Source of the DNA: Epilithonimonas arachidiradicis
Lineage (GTDB): Bacteria; Bacteroidota; Bacteroidia; Flavobacteriales; Weeksellaceae
Direction: 5' to 3'
Assembly (NCBI RefSeq): GCF_003610695.1
Contig: NZ_RAQH01000004.1
Coordinates: 186,001-250,000 of the forward strand
Length of the DNA stretch: 64,000 bases
The translations under genes and the position numbers were made by a program. Every line of letters starts with the position of its first letter. Position 1 is the first letter of the stretch. The notes beneath the pieces are model-generated. The model was given only the letters and a program-made list of their open reading frames with translations. It was not told where the DNA came from and searched no databases. Below are positions 41,885 to 50,082 of the stretch, piece by piece.

Positions 41885-43738
41885 ATGCAAGGTTCCATTG
41901 CGATGACAATTCTGATTTTTCTTGGTGCGGCCATTATTATGGTTCCGTTAGGAAAGAAACTTGGATTGAGTTCCGTCATTGGATATATTCTTGGCGGGAT
42001 TTTGATTGGTCCGTTTTGTTTACAATTGACAGGGCGAGATGCGGAAGATATTATGCACGCATCGGAATTAGGCGTGATTATGCTTTTGTTCTTAGTCGGT
42101 TTGGAACTGGAACCTCAGAAACTTTGGCAAATCAGAAAACGGATTCTAGGACTTGGTTTGAGTCAAATGCTACTCAGTATCGTCGGGATTTTTATGGTAT
42201 TTTACATTGCAGGATTTGGATTGAAAACATCATTTATTATTTCACTCTGTTTTGCAATGTCGTCCACAGCAATTGTGTTGCAGACTTTGAAGGAAAAAAA
42301 CCTTTTCCGAACCGTCAGTGGCGAATCTTCCTTTTCAATTCTTTTATTTCAGGATATTGCCGTCATTCCGATTTTGGCACTATTACCATTTTTATCAAAA
42401 TCCAAAAGAGCTTTGGAACAAGCCGACCACGAGAAAATATTATTACAATATCTTCCAGAATGGTTACAGCCGTTCACCGTGATTTTCGCCGTTTTAGCAT
42501 TGATATTATTAGGTAGATATATTTTCACGCCGTTTCTAAGATTTGTATCAAGATCTGGATTGAATGAGTTATTGACGGCAGCTTCATTATTCCTTGTAAT
42601 TGGTGTTTCTGAGTTGATGATTTCGGTTGATTTAAGTCCGGCGCTAGGTGCTTTTATCGCTGGTGTAATGTTAGCCAACAGTGAATTCCGACACGAATTG
42701 GAAAGCGCAATCGACCCATTCAAAGGATTGTTGCTGGCTGTGTTTTTCGTAAGTGTTGGCGCAACGATAAACTTTGATATTATTGTTTCCAAGCCTTTCT
42801 TTATATTTTCTGCTGCGTTTATCGTTTTGGCAGTTAAAGCGGTCGTTCTTTTTGGAATCGGGAAATATTACAAAATGAATAATGAGCAGAGTTTTTTCCT
42901 GGCTTTTGCATTGTCTCAGGTTGGAGAATTTGCATTCGTTTTGGTCAATTTTGCCGCGAGTTTATATTTGATAGATTATCAGGCTAACTCAGAATTAATG
43001 GCGATTGTTGCAATTACGATGTGTATTTCGCCATTACTTTTAATATTCAAAGAAAAAGTTCTCGATAAGAGATTCATCAAACAAAAAAATGAAGAAAATA
43101 TAGAACTGGGAATTATCAAACAACGTAAGGTTATCATTGTTGGATTCGGATTTTTCGGAAGTACAGTTGGTCGACTTTTGAAAGCCAACGGAATCCGCTC
43201 TACGGTTTTGGACAATGACCCCGATAGGGTGGCACTATTAAGATCAAATGGCTTTAATGTTTATTACGGCGATGCTACAAAACCAGCATTGTTGCGTTCT
43301 GCGGGAATCGAGGAAGCTGAGCTTCTTGTGCTTTGTCTGGATGACCCGGAGAAGAATAAATTTCTGGTAGATTATGTCAAAGAAAATTATCCTGATGTCA
43401 AAATTTTTGTAAGAGCTAAAAACCGTTTGGACGCTTATGATTTCCTCAATAAAAATGTCAATCATATCTATCGTGAAACTTTGGGAACAGCGGTTGATAT
43501 GGCAGTCGATATTCTTCAGGAAAACGGGATGCGAAAATATACCGCCAGAAGAATGGGCAAACGTTTTATGTTAATTGACAAAGCTATGACCAGACGTTTG
43601 GCTAAAGAAAAAGATAAAGACATGATTACCTTCACCCTTCGCGAATCCCTTGAACGTGAAGCCGAATTATTAGCTCTGGACAGTATTTCTTTCGAAGAAA
43701 ATCATTGGAGTGGTGATGAAGATGATGACGATAAATAA
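41885..43738 (+). CDS. kefC: KefB/KefC-type monovalent cation:proton antiporter
   Basis: A 617-residue CPA2-family K+/H+ antiporter. Residues 1-390 hold about twelve membrane helices, with GYILGGILIGP and SSTAIVLQTLKEKNLF as core motifs. The cytosolic RCK-N domain starts near residue 415 with VGFGFFGSTVGRLL and DNDPDRVALL. Kef systems protect against electrophiles and are gated by glutathione adducts in E. coli. This organism may use bacillithiol, so the ligand could differ. The gene directly follows kefF. Confidence 0.92.
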   Translation: MQGSIAMTILIFLGAAIIMVPLGKKLGLSSVIGYILGGILIGPFCLQLTGRDAEDIMHASELGVIMLLFLVGLELEPQKLWQIRKRILGLGLSQMLLSIVGIFMVFYIAGFGLKTSFIISLCFAMSSTAIVLQTLKEKNLFRTVSGESSFSILLFQDIAVIPILALLPFLSKSKRALEQADHEKILLQYLPEWLQPFTVIFAVLALILLGRYIFTPFLRFVSRSGLNELLTAASLFLVIGVSELMISVDLSPALGAFIAGVMLANSEFRHELESAIDPFKGLLLAVFFVSVGATINFDIIVSKPFFIFSAAFIVLAVKAVVLFGIGKYYKMNNEQSFFLAFALSQVGEFAFVLVNFAASLYLIDYQANSELMAIVAITMCISPLLLIFKEKVLDKRFIKQKNEENIELGIIKQRKVIIVGFGFFGSTVGRLLKANGIRSTVLDNDPDRVALLRSNGFNVYYGDATKPALLRSAGIEEAELLVLCLDDPEKNKFLVDYVKENYPDVKIFVRAKNRLDAYDFLNKNVNHIYRETLGTAVDMAVDILQENGMRKYTARRMGKRFMLIDKAMTRRLAKEKDKDMITFTLRESLEREAELLALDSISFEENHWSGDEDDDDK

Positions 43739-43783
43739 GTCCTCTTATTAAATTTATTATTAAATTTGATAAAAAAAGAACCA

Positions 43784-44719
43784 ATGATCTCACTCATCAA
43801 AAACAGCAAATTAAGTTACGCTTTTTTTAATGTTTTCAATAAAAAAAAATTAGAACATAATATTCCGCTTTACAAGAAATATAAAATCAATAAAGCCTAT
43901 TTTGCACCCATCTCCAGCAAAGATTTTAAAGGTATTGAAGATCATTTCATTCGTAAAGAAAATCCGCAGGCTATACCAGAAACCACTTTTTATAAAAATC
44001 AAACCCCGGAAAATCAGCAAAGTCTGATTCATTTTTTTGATAAAGGTTATAGTGTTATCAGAAATTTTATTACCGAAGAACAGGCGGATCAAGTTAATGC
44101 AGAGATTCAGTCTTTGTTAGATAACAAGCAAATTGAGTTCAAATATGGTAACAAACTGATGTTCGCATTGCATAAGTCAAAGATTATTAAAGATATCGGT
44201 TTGGAAAAATCGTTATTAGAGTTGTTGGATGTATTGCTAGACGGTAAAACCAAGTTATTTCAGAGTATCAATTTCATTAATGGCAGTCAGCAAAAAACAC
44301 ATTCCGACAGCATCCATATGACCACTTTCCCTTTAGGCGGATTGATTGGCGTTTGGGTCGCATTGGAAGATGTGAGTGCAGATCAGGGTGCACTTCATTA
44401 TTATCCAGGTAGTCATAAACTACCTTATTATATGAATTCTGATTATGATAATGAAGGAAACTTTTTTATGCTTGGAAAAAAAGGCTACAAAGGTTATGAA
44501 GTCATGTTGGAAGAAAAAGTTAAAGAACTCAATTTACAAAAAGAAATTTTTGACTGTAAAAAAGGCGATATGCTGATCTGGCACGCTAATATTCTGCACG
44601 GCGGAGAACCTCATACCAATAAAGATAAAACAAGAAAAAGTATGGTTTTTCATTTTTTCGATGAAAACTCAGTATGCTACCACGAGATTACACAAAGACC
44701 TGCACTTTTCGAAAATTAA
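43784..44719 (+). CDS. Phytanoyl-CoA dioxygenase family protein
   Basis: A 311-residue Fe(II)/2-oxoglutarate-dependent oxygenase. The iron ligands are His173 and Asp175 (THSDSIHM) and a distal histidine in ILHGGEPHTN (His272 or His277), followed by the Arg of KTRKS for 2-oxoglutarate. The true substrate of bacterial members is rarely known. I chose ATG 43784, which gives MISLIKNSKL; a TTG at 43766 is in frame but unlikely. The next gene starts five bases after its stop. Confidence 0.88.
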   Translation: MISLIKNSKLSYAFFNVFNKKKLEHNIPLYKKYKINKAYFAPISSKDFKGIEDHFIRKENPQAIPETTFYKNQTPENQQSLIHFFDKGYSVIRNFITEEQADQVNAEIQSLLDNKQIEFKYGNKLMFALHKSKIIKDIGLEKSLLELLDVLLDGKTKLFQSINFINGSQQKTHSDSIHMTTFPLGGLIGVWVALEDVSADQGALHYYPGSHKLPYYMNSDYDNEGNFFMLGKKGYKGYEVMLEEKVKELNLQKEIFDCKKGDMLIWHANILHGGEPHTNKDKTRKSMVFHFFDENSVCYHEITQRPALFEN

Positions 44720-44723
44720 TTAT

Positions 44724-46862
44724 ATGAAGAAAATAAGAACGACTTTATTAATCACTTTTCTAGCACTCAATGCGGGAAATATGACGATAAATGCTCAGCA
44801 GAAAAAAGTTTCTGCAACCACAAAAAAATCTATGAACAACAATCCTTTTCTTAAAAAAAGTCCGTTGCAGTACCAAGCTCCGGAATTCGATAAAATAAAA
44901 GACGAACACTTCAAGCCAGCTTTCGAACAGGGTTTGAAAGAGCAATTGGCAAACATCGATAAAATCGTTAATAACAAAGCGGTTCCAACTTTTGAGAATA
45001 CGGTTCTGGCTTTGGAAAACAGTGGCGAAACGCTTGGTCGGGCGACGATTCTTTTTTATAATTTGACAAGTTCCAACACCAATGACCAGCTTCAGAAATT
45101 AGAAGAGGAATATGCTGCGATTTTCGCTTCCCATTCGGATAAAATTAATTTGAATGAGAAACTTTACAAAAGATTAAAAGCCGTTAAAACGGATAAACTG
45201 GATGCAGAAAGCAAAAGATTGACCGAGTTTTATTTGACTAATTTCGAAATTGCAGGCGCAAATCTTTCTGCTGAAAATAAAGAAAAACTCAAAGAAATCA
45301 ACCAGCAATTAGCAACTTTAGCGACTCAATTCAGTAACAAATTATTGGAAGCGAGAAAAAAAGGCGCTGTTTTGATTTCTGATGTCAAAGAATTAGACGG
45401 CCTTTCTGCTGACGAAATTGCGGCTGCGGCAACCGATGCGGAACAAGCCGGACAAAAAGGAAAATATCTTCTGGCTTTACAAAATACAACACAACAACCA
45501 CTTTTGCAGAATCTGAAAAACAGAGCCACGAGAGAAAAGCTCTTCAAAGCATCCTGGACCAGAGCTGAAAAAGGCGACGAAAATGATACGAGAGAAACGG
45601 TTGAGAAATTAGCAAAATTAAGATTACAGAAAGCTCAACTCTTCGGGAAGAAGAACTTCGCTGAATGGAGTTTGCAAGACCAAATGGCAAAAACGCCGGA
45701 AGCAGCAATGGGATTGTTGGCGCAATTAGCAAAACCTGCTGTGGAAACGGCTAATCGTGAAGCTAAAGAAATTCAGGAAGTGATTGATGCACAAAAAGGC
45801 GGTTTCAAAGTTGAACCTTGGGACTGGAATTTCTATTCTGAGCAAGTTAGAAAAGCGAAATATGACCTTGATGAGAACGAAATCAAACCTTATTTTGAAG
45901 TAACAACGGTTTTGGAAAAAGGTGTTTTCTACGCGGCTGAGCAATTCTACGGCATCACTTTTAAAGAAAGAAAAGACCTGCCAGTTTATCATCCGGATGT
46001 GGTGGCTTACGAGGTTTTCGACAGAGACGGGAAATCTTTGGCGCTTTATTATTTGGATTTCTATACAAGAAGCAACAAAAGTGGTGGCGCTTGGATGAAC
46101 AATTTCGTTCCTCAATCTCATCTTTTAGGTCAGAAACCAGTGATTGTAAATGTTTTCAATTATCAAAAACCAGCGCCGGGAAAACCTTCTTTGATTTCTT
46201 ATGACGATGTAGAAACAATGTTCCACGAGTTCGGTCATACGTTGCATGGTTTATTTGCGGACCAAAAATATGCATCCATTTCTGGAGCGAATACGCCAAG
46301 AGATTTCGTGGAATTCCCATCTCAAATCAATGAGCATTTTGCTTTGGAGCCGGAGATTTTGAAAAATTATGCTTTGCATTATCAGACCAAACAGCCGATG
46401 CCACAGACTTTGATTGATAAGATTAAAAAAGCATCTAACTTCAATCAGGGTTATGCAACGACTGAGTTAGTGGCTGCTGCGACATTGGATATGAATTGGC
46501 ACACTGTGACTTCCGACAGCCAGTTGATTCCGGTTTTGGATTTTGAAAAACAAGCGTTGTCTAAATATGGATTATTAGTTCCACAAGTTCCGCCAAGATA
46601 CCATACGCCTTACTTTGCACACATCTGGGGCGGCGGATATTCGGCGGGTTATTACGCTTACCTTTGGTCAGAGACTTTGGATTCTGATGCTTGGGAATGG
46701 ATAAAAGCCAATGGCGGGATCAAGAGAGAGAACGGCGACAGATTCAGAAAATATATTCTTTCCGTCGGCAACAGTGTAGATCTGAACAAAGCTTTTGAAG
46801 AATTTACAGGTCATAAAGCGGATATCAAACCTTTGTTGAGAAGTAGAGGTTTTATCAAATAA
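44724..46862 (+). CDS. dcp: Periplasmic M3 peptidyl-dipeptidase (Dcp-like)
   Basis: A 712-residue zinc oligopeptidase that removes C-terminal dipeptides. The HEFGH zinc motif is at residues 501-505 (ETMFHEFGHTLHGLF), with the third-ligand region FVEFPSQINEHF after it. A signal peptide is present (residues 1-23, ending TINAQ), so it acts in the periplasm. I chose ATG 44724; the frame continues upstream to 44661 inside the previous gene without signal-peptide character. A terminator follows. Confidence 0.93.
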   Translation: MKKIRTTLLITFLALNAGNMTINAQQKKVSATTKKSMNNNPFLKKSPLQYQAPEFDKIKDEHFKPAFEQGLKEQLANIDKIVNNKAVPTFENTVLALENSGETLGRATILFYNLTSSNTNDQLQKLEEEYAAIFASHSDKINLNEKLYKRLKAVKTDKLDAESKRLTEFYLTNFEIAGANLSAENKEKLKEINQQLATLATQFSNKLLEARKKGAVLISDVKELDGLSADEIAAAATDAEQAGQKGKYLLALQNTTQQPLLQNLKNRATREKLFKASWTRAEKGDENDTRETVEKLAKLRLQKAQLFGKKNFAEWSLQDQMAKTPEAAMGLLAQLAKPAVETANREAKEIQEVIDAQKGGFKVEPWDWNFYSEQVRKAKYDLDENEIKPYFEVTTVLEKGVFYAAEQFYGITFKERKDLPVYHPDVVAYEVFDRDGKSLALYYLDFYTRSNKSGGAWMNNFVPQSHLLGQKPVIVNVFNYQKPAPGKPSLISYDDVETMFHEFGHTLHGLFADQKYASISGANTPRDFVEFPSQINEHFALEPEILKNYALHYQTKQPMPQTLIDKIKKASNFNQGYATTELVAAATLDMNWHTVTSDSQLIPVLDFEKQALSKYGLLVPQVPPRYHTPYFAHIWGGGYSAGYYAYLWSETLDSDAWEWIKANGGIKRENGDRFRKYILSVGNSVDLNKAFEEFTGHKADIKPLLRSRGFIK

Positions 46863-46882
46863 AGATTCTACAATCAGATATA

Positions 46883-46910
46883 AAACGTTTCCAGTTCGGA
46901 AGCGTTTTTT
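46883..46910 (+). terminator. Terminator after the M3 peptidase gene
   Basis: Arms AAACGTTTCC / GGAAGCGTTT with one G-T pair, then a T run. Confidence 0.8.
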
Positions 46911-46947
46911 GTTTATAATACTCTGTTTTTTTAGTAATTTTAAGATT

Positions 46948-47481
46948 ATGAAAATAAAATGTAAAATCCCGCCCATTGTTTTGGGACTTCTATTGATTTT
47001 AAGTTGTAATGAGAAAAAATACGACGAATTTGAGTTTTCATATGGTAATACTTTTGAAACGGATTTTTCTATCAAATTTACTCAAAATGATTCCGTTTAT
47101 CTTCGTGAGAATTGGTCTCCAAATGATAGTAATGATGATATTCCTTATCCTAAAAGTAATACTAACTACACTGCGATTCTAACAAAAAAAGAAAAGGAAA
47201 AGCTAAATACATTTTTAAATAAGATTGATTTTAAAAAATTTGATACAGCTTATATCGAAAATTATCAGGACGGAGAACAGTTTAATCTTTATTTTAAAAA
47301 AAATTATTTTGAAAAAACTATTTTTGTTCGCAGTCATCATTCACCACAAGAATTGGATTCTCTAAAAAATTGGATTGTGGGTGTAAAAAGAAATTTAAAA
47401 CTTACAAAAACTAAGAAAGTTCTAGCATTTAAAAGTAAGTTTAATCCAATTCCGCCACCGCCGCCACCATTATCAAATTAA
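46948..47481 (+). CDS. Lipoprotein of unknown function, Pro-rich tail
   Basis: A 177-residue lipoprotein. The signal peptide ends with the lipobox LILSC near residue 20, followed by the acidic spacer NEKKYDEF. The mature part is unassigned and ends in a run of prolines (IPPPPPPPLSN-like). I chose ATG 46948, which places the lipobox correctly; the frame extends upstream to 46909 without support. A second lipoprotein gene follows 34 bases later. Confidence 0.75.
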   Translation: MKIKCKIPPIVLGLLLILSCNEKKYDEFEFSYGNTFETDFSIKFTQNDSVYLRENWSPNDSNDDIPYPKSNTNYTAILTKKEKEKLNTFLNKIDFKKFDTAYIENYQDGEQFNLYFKKNYFEKTIFVRSHHSPQELDSLKNWIVGVKRNLKLTKTKKVLAFKSKFNPIPPPPPPLSN

Positions 47482-47515
47482 ATATTAATTAACTTCGTTT
47501 CAAATTCATCATTTT

Positions 47516-48199
47516 GTGAGAAAACTATTACTTCCTTTTTGCCTTTTAATATTAATTTTTATCATTAGTTGTAATCCCAAAGAACAAAATCAAACTAATG
47601 AAATCGAAACTAAAGACATTGATAAGAAAGATTCTATAATCGCAGTTGAAGTCGATTCAGCGCAGATTCCAAAATCAATTCTTTATCATGGAAATTTGAA
47701 AAAAGCAATCCAATGGAAAGATGAAGTTGGAGAGAATCTGGTGATTCTTTCAGAGTCAGGTTATCACAGGAACGAAAAATTCAAACACGAATTTGATGAC
47801 AGCGCAGACTTCGAATTGTTTGCTTACCATTTCAGTTTAGATAAAAATAATTTGCAGATTTGGAAAATGTACGATTTTGTGGCCGATTGCCCTGTAGATA
47901 TCGAAGCCGAATTTTATTCTCAGTTTCCAATCATTACAGACTTAGACAAAAACGGCATCGCTGAGGTTTGGATAATGTACAAAGTTGGTTGTCACGGCGA
48001 TGTAAGTCCTGTCAATCTGAAATTAATCATGTACGAAGGCAACAAAAAATATGCGATGCGAGGGGAAAACCAAGTGAAAGTTGGCGCTAATGAATATATA
48101 GGCGGAGAATATAAATTGGATAAATCTTTCGATTCTGCACCAAATATCTTTAAGGATTATGCCATCCAATTGTGGAAAAAAAATGTCTACAAAAACTGA
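47516..48199 (+). CDS. Lipoprotein of unknown function
   Basis: A 227-residue lipoprotein with lipobox IISC (Cys19) and a hydrophilic acidic spacer (residues 20-50). The mature domain contains FPIITDLDKNGIAEVWIMYK, similar to Asp-rich FG-GAP-like loops, and VGCHGDVSPVNLKL. The likely start is GTG at 47516, since no in-frame ATG precedes the signal sequence. It is downstream of another lipoprotein gene; a hairpin follows directly. Confidence 0.75.
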   Translation: MRKLLLPFCLLILIFIISCNPKEQNQTNEIETKDIDKKDSIIAVEVDSAQIPKSILYHGNLKKAIQWKDEVGENLVILSESGYHRNEKFKHEFDDSADFELFAYHFSLDKNNLQIWKMYDFVADCPVDIEAEFYSQFPIITDLDKNGIAEVWIMYKVGCHGDVSPVNLKLIMYEGNKKYAMRGENQVKVGANEYIGGEYKLDKSFDSAPNIFKDYAIQLWKKNVYKN

Positions 48200-48228
48200 A
48201 ATCCTAATCAAAACTGATTGGGATTTTT
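48199..48228 (+). terminator. Terminator after the second lipoprotein
   Basis: Arms AAATCCTAATCA / TGATTGGGATTT with one G-T pair and a short T run; it starts on the last base of the stop codon. Confidence 0.75.
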
Positions 48229-48250
48229 AATTGATTTTGAACCAAAAAAT

Positions 48251-48287
48251 GCCCTTCTGCAAGTCCGACGGATAGGGCGTTTGCAGA
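48251..48287. repeat. Interleaved inverted repeats (possible pseudoknot)
   Basis: GCCCT (48251-48255) pairs with AGGGC (48274-48278), and TCTGCAA (48256-48262) pairs with TTGCAGA (48281-48287). The order A-B-A'-B' is that of an H-type pseudoknot or of two exclusive hairpins. The segment TGCAAGTCCGAC is also close to the start of repeat copy B. Confidence 0.4.
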
Positions 48288-48295
48288 GGTACCCA

Positions 48296-48383
48296 AAAAG
48301 GCACGTACCTTTTGATGAAAACGTACGTGCCTTTTGTTCAAAACGCACGTGTCTTTTTAGCAAAACATACGTGCGTTTTTAGA
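48296..48383. repeat. Four 22-bp tandem repeats
   Basis: Units at 48296-48317, 48318-48339, 48340-48361 and 48362-48383 each start AAAA and carry an ACGTAC/ACGTG core near the middle, followed by a T-rich end. Unit 1 is inverted relative to unit 2 over AAAAGGCACGTAC, giving a perfect 13-base stem. It lies between convergent genes. Confidence 0.75.
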
Positions 48384-48403
48384 GATTAGCTCTGAGTAAC
48401 TTA

Positions 48404-48847
48404 TTATTCTCCTATTTCTAATCTTGTACTCAAAGCGATTCTGTTCCAGGAATTGATGGTTACGATCGCCATAATTACCTCTGCAATTTGCTTTTCAGAA
48501 AAGACAGCTTTTGCTTTTTGATAAGTTTCCTCGCTAAGACCATTCTGGCTGATTAGTGTGATTTCTTCTGTCATTTTAAGTGCAACTTTCTCTTCTTCTG
48601 TGAAGAATTTTTCCGCTTCGTGCCAGGCGCTTATTAGGAAAATTCTTTCAGCTGTTTCTCCATATTTGATAGCATCTTTGGTATGCATATCCAAACAATA
48701 AGCACAGCCATTGATTTGTGAAGCTCTGATCTTGATAAGTTCTTTAATTGTTTTTGAGATTTCTGATTGTGCCAGATAACCTTCCAATCCCAACATTGCT
48801 TTATAAGCCTGAGAATCTGTTTTGCTGATGTTGATGCGTTTTTCCAT
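48404..48847 (-). CDS. Carboxymuconolactone decarboxylase family protein (AhpD-like)
   Basis: A 147-residue helical peroxidase-type protein. The redox motif is Cys48-x-x-Cys51 with His55 (INGCAYCLDMHTKDA), the AhpD pattern, so it probably reduces peroxides or alkylhydroperoxidase partners. It starts 11 bases after the DoxX-like gene, and a Crp/Fnr regulator gene lies upstream on the same strand, which suggests an inducible two-gene stress operon. Confidence 0.9.
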   Translation of the reverse strand: MEKRINISKTDSQAYKAMLGLEGYLAQSEISKTIKELIKIRASQINGCAYCLDMHTKDAIKYGETAERIFLISAWHEAEKFFTEEEKVALKMTEEITLISQNGLSEETYQKAKAVFSEKQIAEVIMAIVTINSWNRIALSTRLEIGE

Positions 48848-48858
48848 TGTTTTTGATT

Positions 48859-49293
48859 TTATTTATTATTGATTTTGTTATCGATACTGAAGTGAAATTG
48901 ATTCTGACCAGATAATAAGAATGCCGCAGCACTACCTATCCAAACCGAATAATCGAGTGGCACTTTGATTCCTAAAGTGATGCTCATAGATAGGGCAAAC
49001 ATCAATAAAAGAAAGCCTGTTCCAATGGCTGTCCATTTGGTTTTATAGCCCAGAAGTAAAAGCAAAGCGAAGACTGTTTCTAAAAATGTTGCAGCATAAG
49101 CTCCGAAAATGCTCATAGATTCCGGCAGAAAAGAAGTGATTTTTTTGGTGTAATTCTCAAAGTTCTGCCAATTGCCCCAAGCCGAACTTTTGCCCCAAAA
49201 CCCGAATCGGTCTGCAACGGCAGATAGAAGTGTTATAGCTAAAGCTACTCGTAAAAATAATTGTTGAAACCGATTGTTGATAGTTGTTTCCAT
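48859..49293 (-). CDS. DoxX-family membrane protein
   Basis: A 144-residue inner-membrane protein with four predicted helices. The sequence LFLRVALAITLLSAVADRFG at the N-terminus and LLLGYKTKWTAIGTGFLL later fit DoxX/DoxD. Family members support thiosulfate or quinone-linked redox functions, and in many bacteria they work with peroxide-detoxifying proteins. It is followed by the AhpD-like gene and preceded by a palindrome that could bind the upstream Crp/Fnr protein. Confidence 0.88.
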   Translation of the reverse strand: METTINNRFQQLFLRVALAITLLSAVADRFGFWGKSSAWGNWQNFENYTKKITSFLPESMSIFGAYAATFLETVFALLLLLGYKTKWTAIGTGFLLLMFALSMSITLGIKVPLDYSVWIGSAAAFLLSGQNQFHFSIDNKINNK

Positions 49294-49312
49294 TTCCTTC
49301 TTTTTGATAGTA

Positions 49313-49320
49313 CAAAGTTG
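49313..49320 (-). promoter_or_regulatory. CAACTTTG -7 box of the doxX-ahpD pair
   Basis: CAACTTTG on the minus strand differs from TAnnTTTG by one base and lies 19 bases before the DoxX start. Confidence 0.4.
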
Positions 49321-49341
49321 GGAAATCGAAATCGGGGAAAT

Positions 49342-49357
49342 CTTAAACTGGTTTAAG
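49342..49357. promoter_or_regulatory. Palindrome upstream of the DoxX gene
   Basis: CTTAAACTGGTTTAAG has perfect 7-base half-sites around a TG centre. Its centre is about 43 bases upstream of the inferred transcription start, the classical position of a Crp/Fnr activator site. The regulator gene lies immediately upstream. Confidence 0.5.
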
Positions 49358-49365
49358 AAATACTT

Positions 49366-49430
49366 TTCTTGCGAATTTTACAGATGGTGAGGATTTTATT
49401 AATCTGCAAAATTTGCTTGATCTGCGAGAA
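49366..49430. repeat. Dispersed inverted repeat of AGCnGATT units, copy 2
   Basis: TTCTTGCGAATTTTACAGAT pairs imperfectly with ATCTGCAAAATTTGCTTGAT and CTGCGAGAA. It is related to the element at 34315-34385 and follows the Crp/Fnr stop codon. Confidence 0.5.
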
Positions 49431-49437
49431 ATAAGTT

Positions 49438-50013
49438 TTATGAAACAGTCTTTTTTCGAATTTCACTCAGATATTCCGGTGTGAATCCGAGAAAAGAAGC
49501 GATGAGATACTGCGGGACACGTTGAACAAAGTCCGGATATTGTTTGACTAATGAAAAGTAGAAATCTTCTTTGGAATAGGTGAAGATATATTTGACCCGC
49601 CGTTGATTGGCAGCAAAAGCTCTCTGATAAACAATCCTGAAGTACTTTTCCATGATTGGAAAATCGTTGAGGAGTTTTTCCTGAGAATCGCTGCTAATGG
49701 TCAAAACTTCCGATTTTTCCACGGTCTCAATGCTGAAGTCTGCAGGTGTTTTGCGCTCGAATGAGAAATTATCGGTCATCCACCAGGTTTCCAAAGCAAA
49801 ATCTGTGGTCTGCTCAATGCCTTTTTCGTTGATGAAAAACTTTCTGAGCAAACCTTTCAGAACAAAATAATTCTGGCGGCAGATTTGTCCTTCTTCCAGA
49901 AGATTCTGTTTTTTGCCAAAGCTCCTGACCTCGAAATAATCTAATATCAAAGCAAAATCATCATCAGTAATTGTGATGAACTTATCCAGATGGGCTTTGA
50001 AAATTTGGGACAT
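49438..50013 (-). CDS. Crp/Fnr-family regulator (first)
   Basis: A 191-residue regulator with an N-terminal cyclic-nucleotide-binding fold (LLEEGQICRQNYFVLKGLLR, from residue 42) and a short C-terminal HTH (QRVPQYLIASFLGFTPEYLS). There are no Fnr-type cysteine clusters, so it is not an oxygen-sensing iron-sulphur protein. I chose ATG 50013 (MSQIFKAHLD); a frame to 50067 is longer but unsupported. It likely controls the DoxX-AhpD genes just downstream. Confidence 0.88.
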   Translation of the reverse strand: MSQIFKAHLDKFITITDDDFALILDYFEVRSFGKKQNLLEEGQICRQNYFVLKGLLRKFFINEKGIEQTTDFALETWWMTDNFSFERKTPADFSIETVEKSEVLTISSDSQEKLLNDFPIMEKYFRIVYQRAFAANQRRVKYIFTYSKEDFYFSLVKQYPDFVQRVPQYLIASFLGFTPEYLSEIRKKTVS

Positions 50014-50044
50014 AATTGTTTTGATTGATGTAAATTTAAAACAA

Positions 50045-50076
50045 AAAAGCAAAACGTTCAAGGACATTTGCTTTTC
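50045..50076 (-). terminator. Terminator after the PH/SHOCT gene
   Basis: Arms AAAAGCAAA / TTTGCTTTT; on the minus strand a T run follows. Confidence 0.7.
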
Positions 50077-50082
50077 GGGTTG

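Noticed and set aside
42016-42516. A 166-codon plus-strand frame within kefC
   Set aside because: It is an out-of-frame reading of the antiporter membrane region.
48296-48383. The 22-bp tandem units as a CRISPR array
   Set aside because: The units are directly adjacent with no spacers, they vary between copies, and no cas genes are present in the window.
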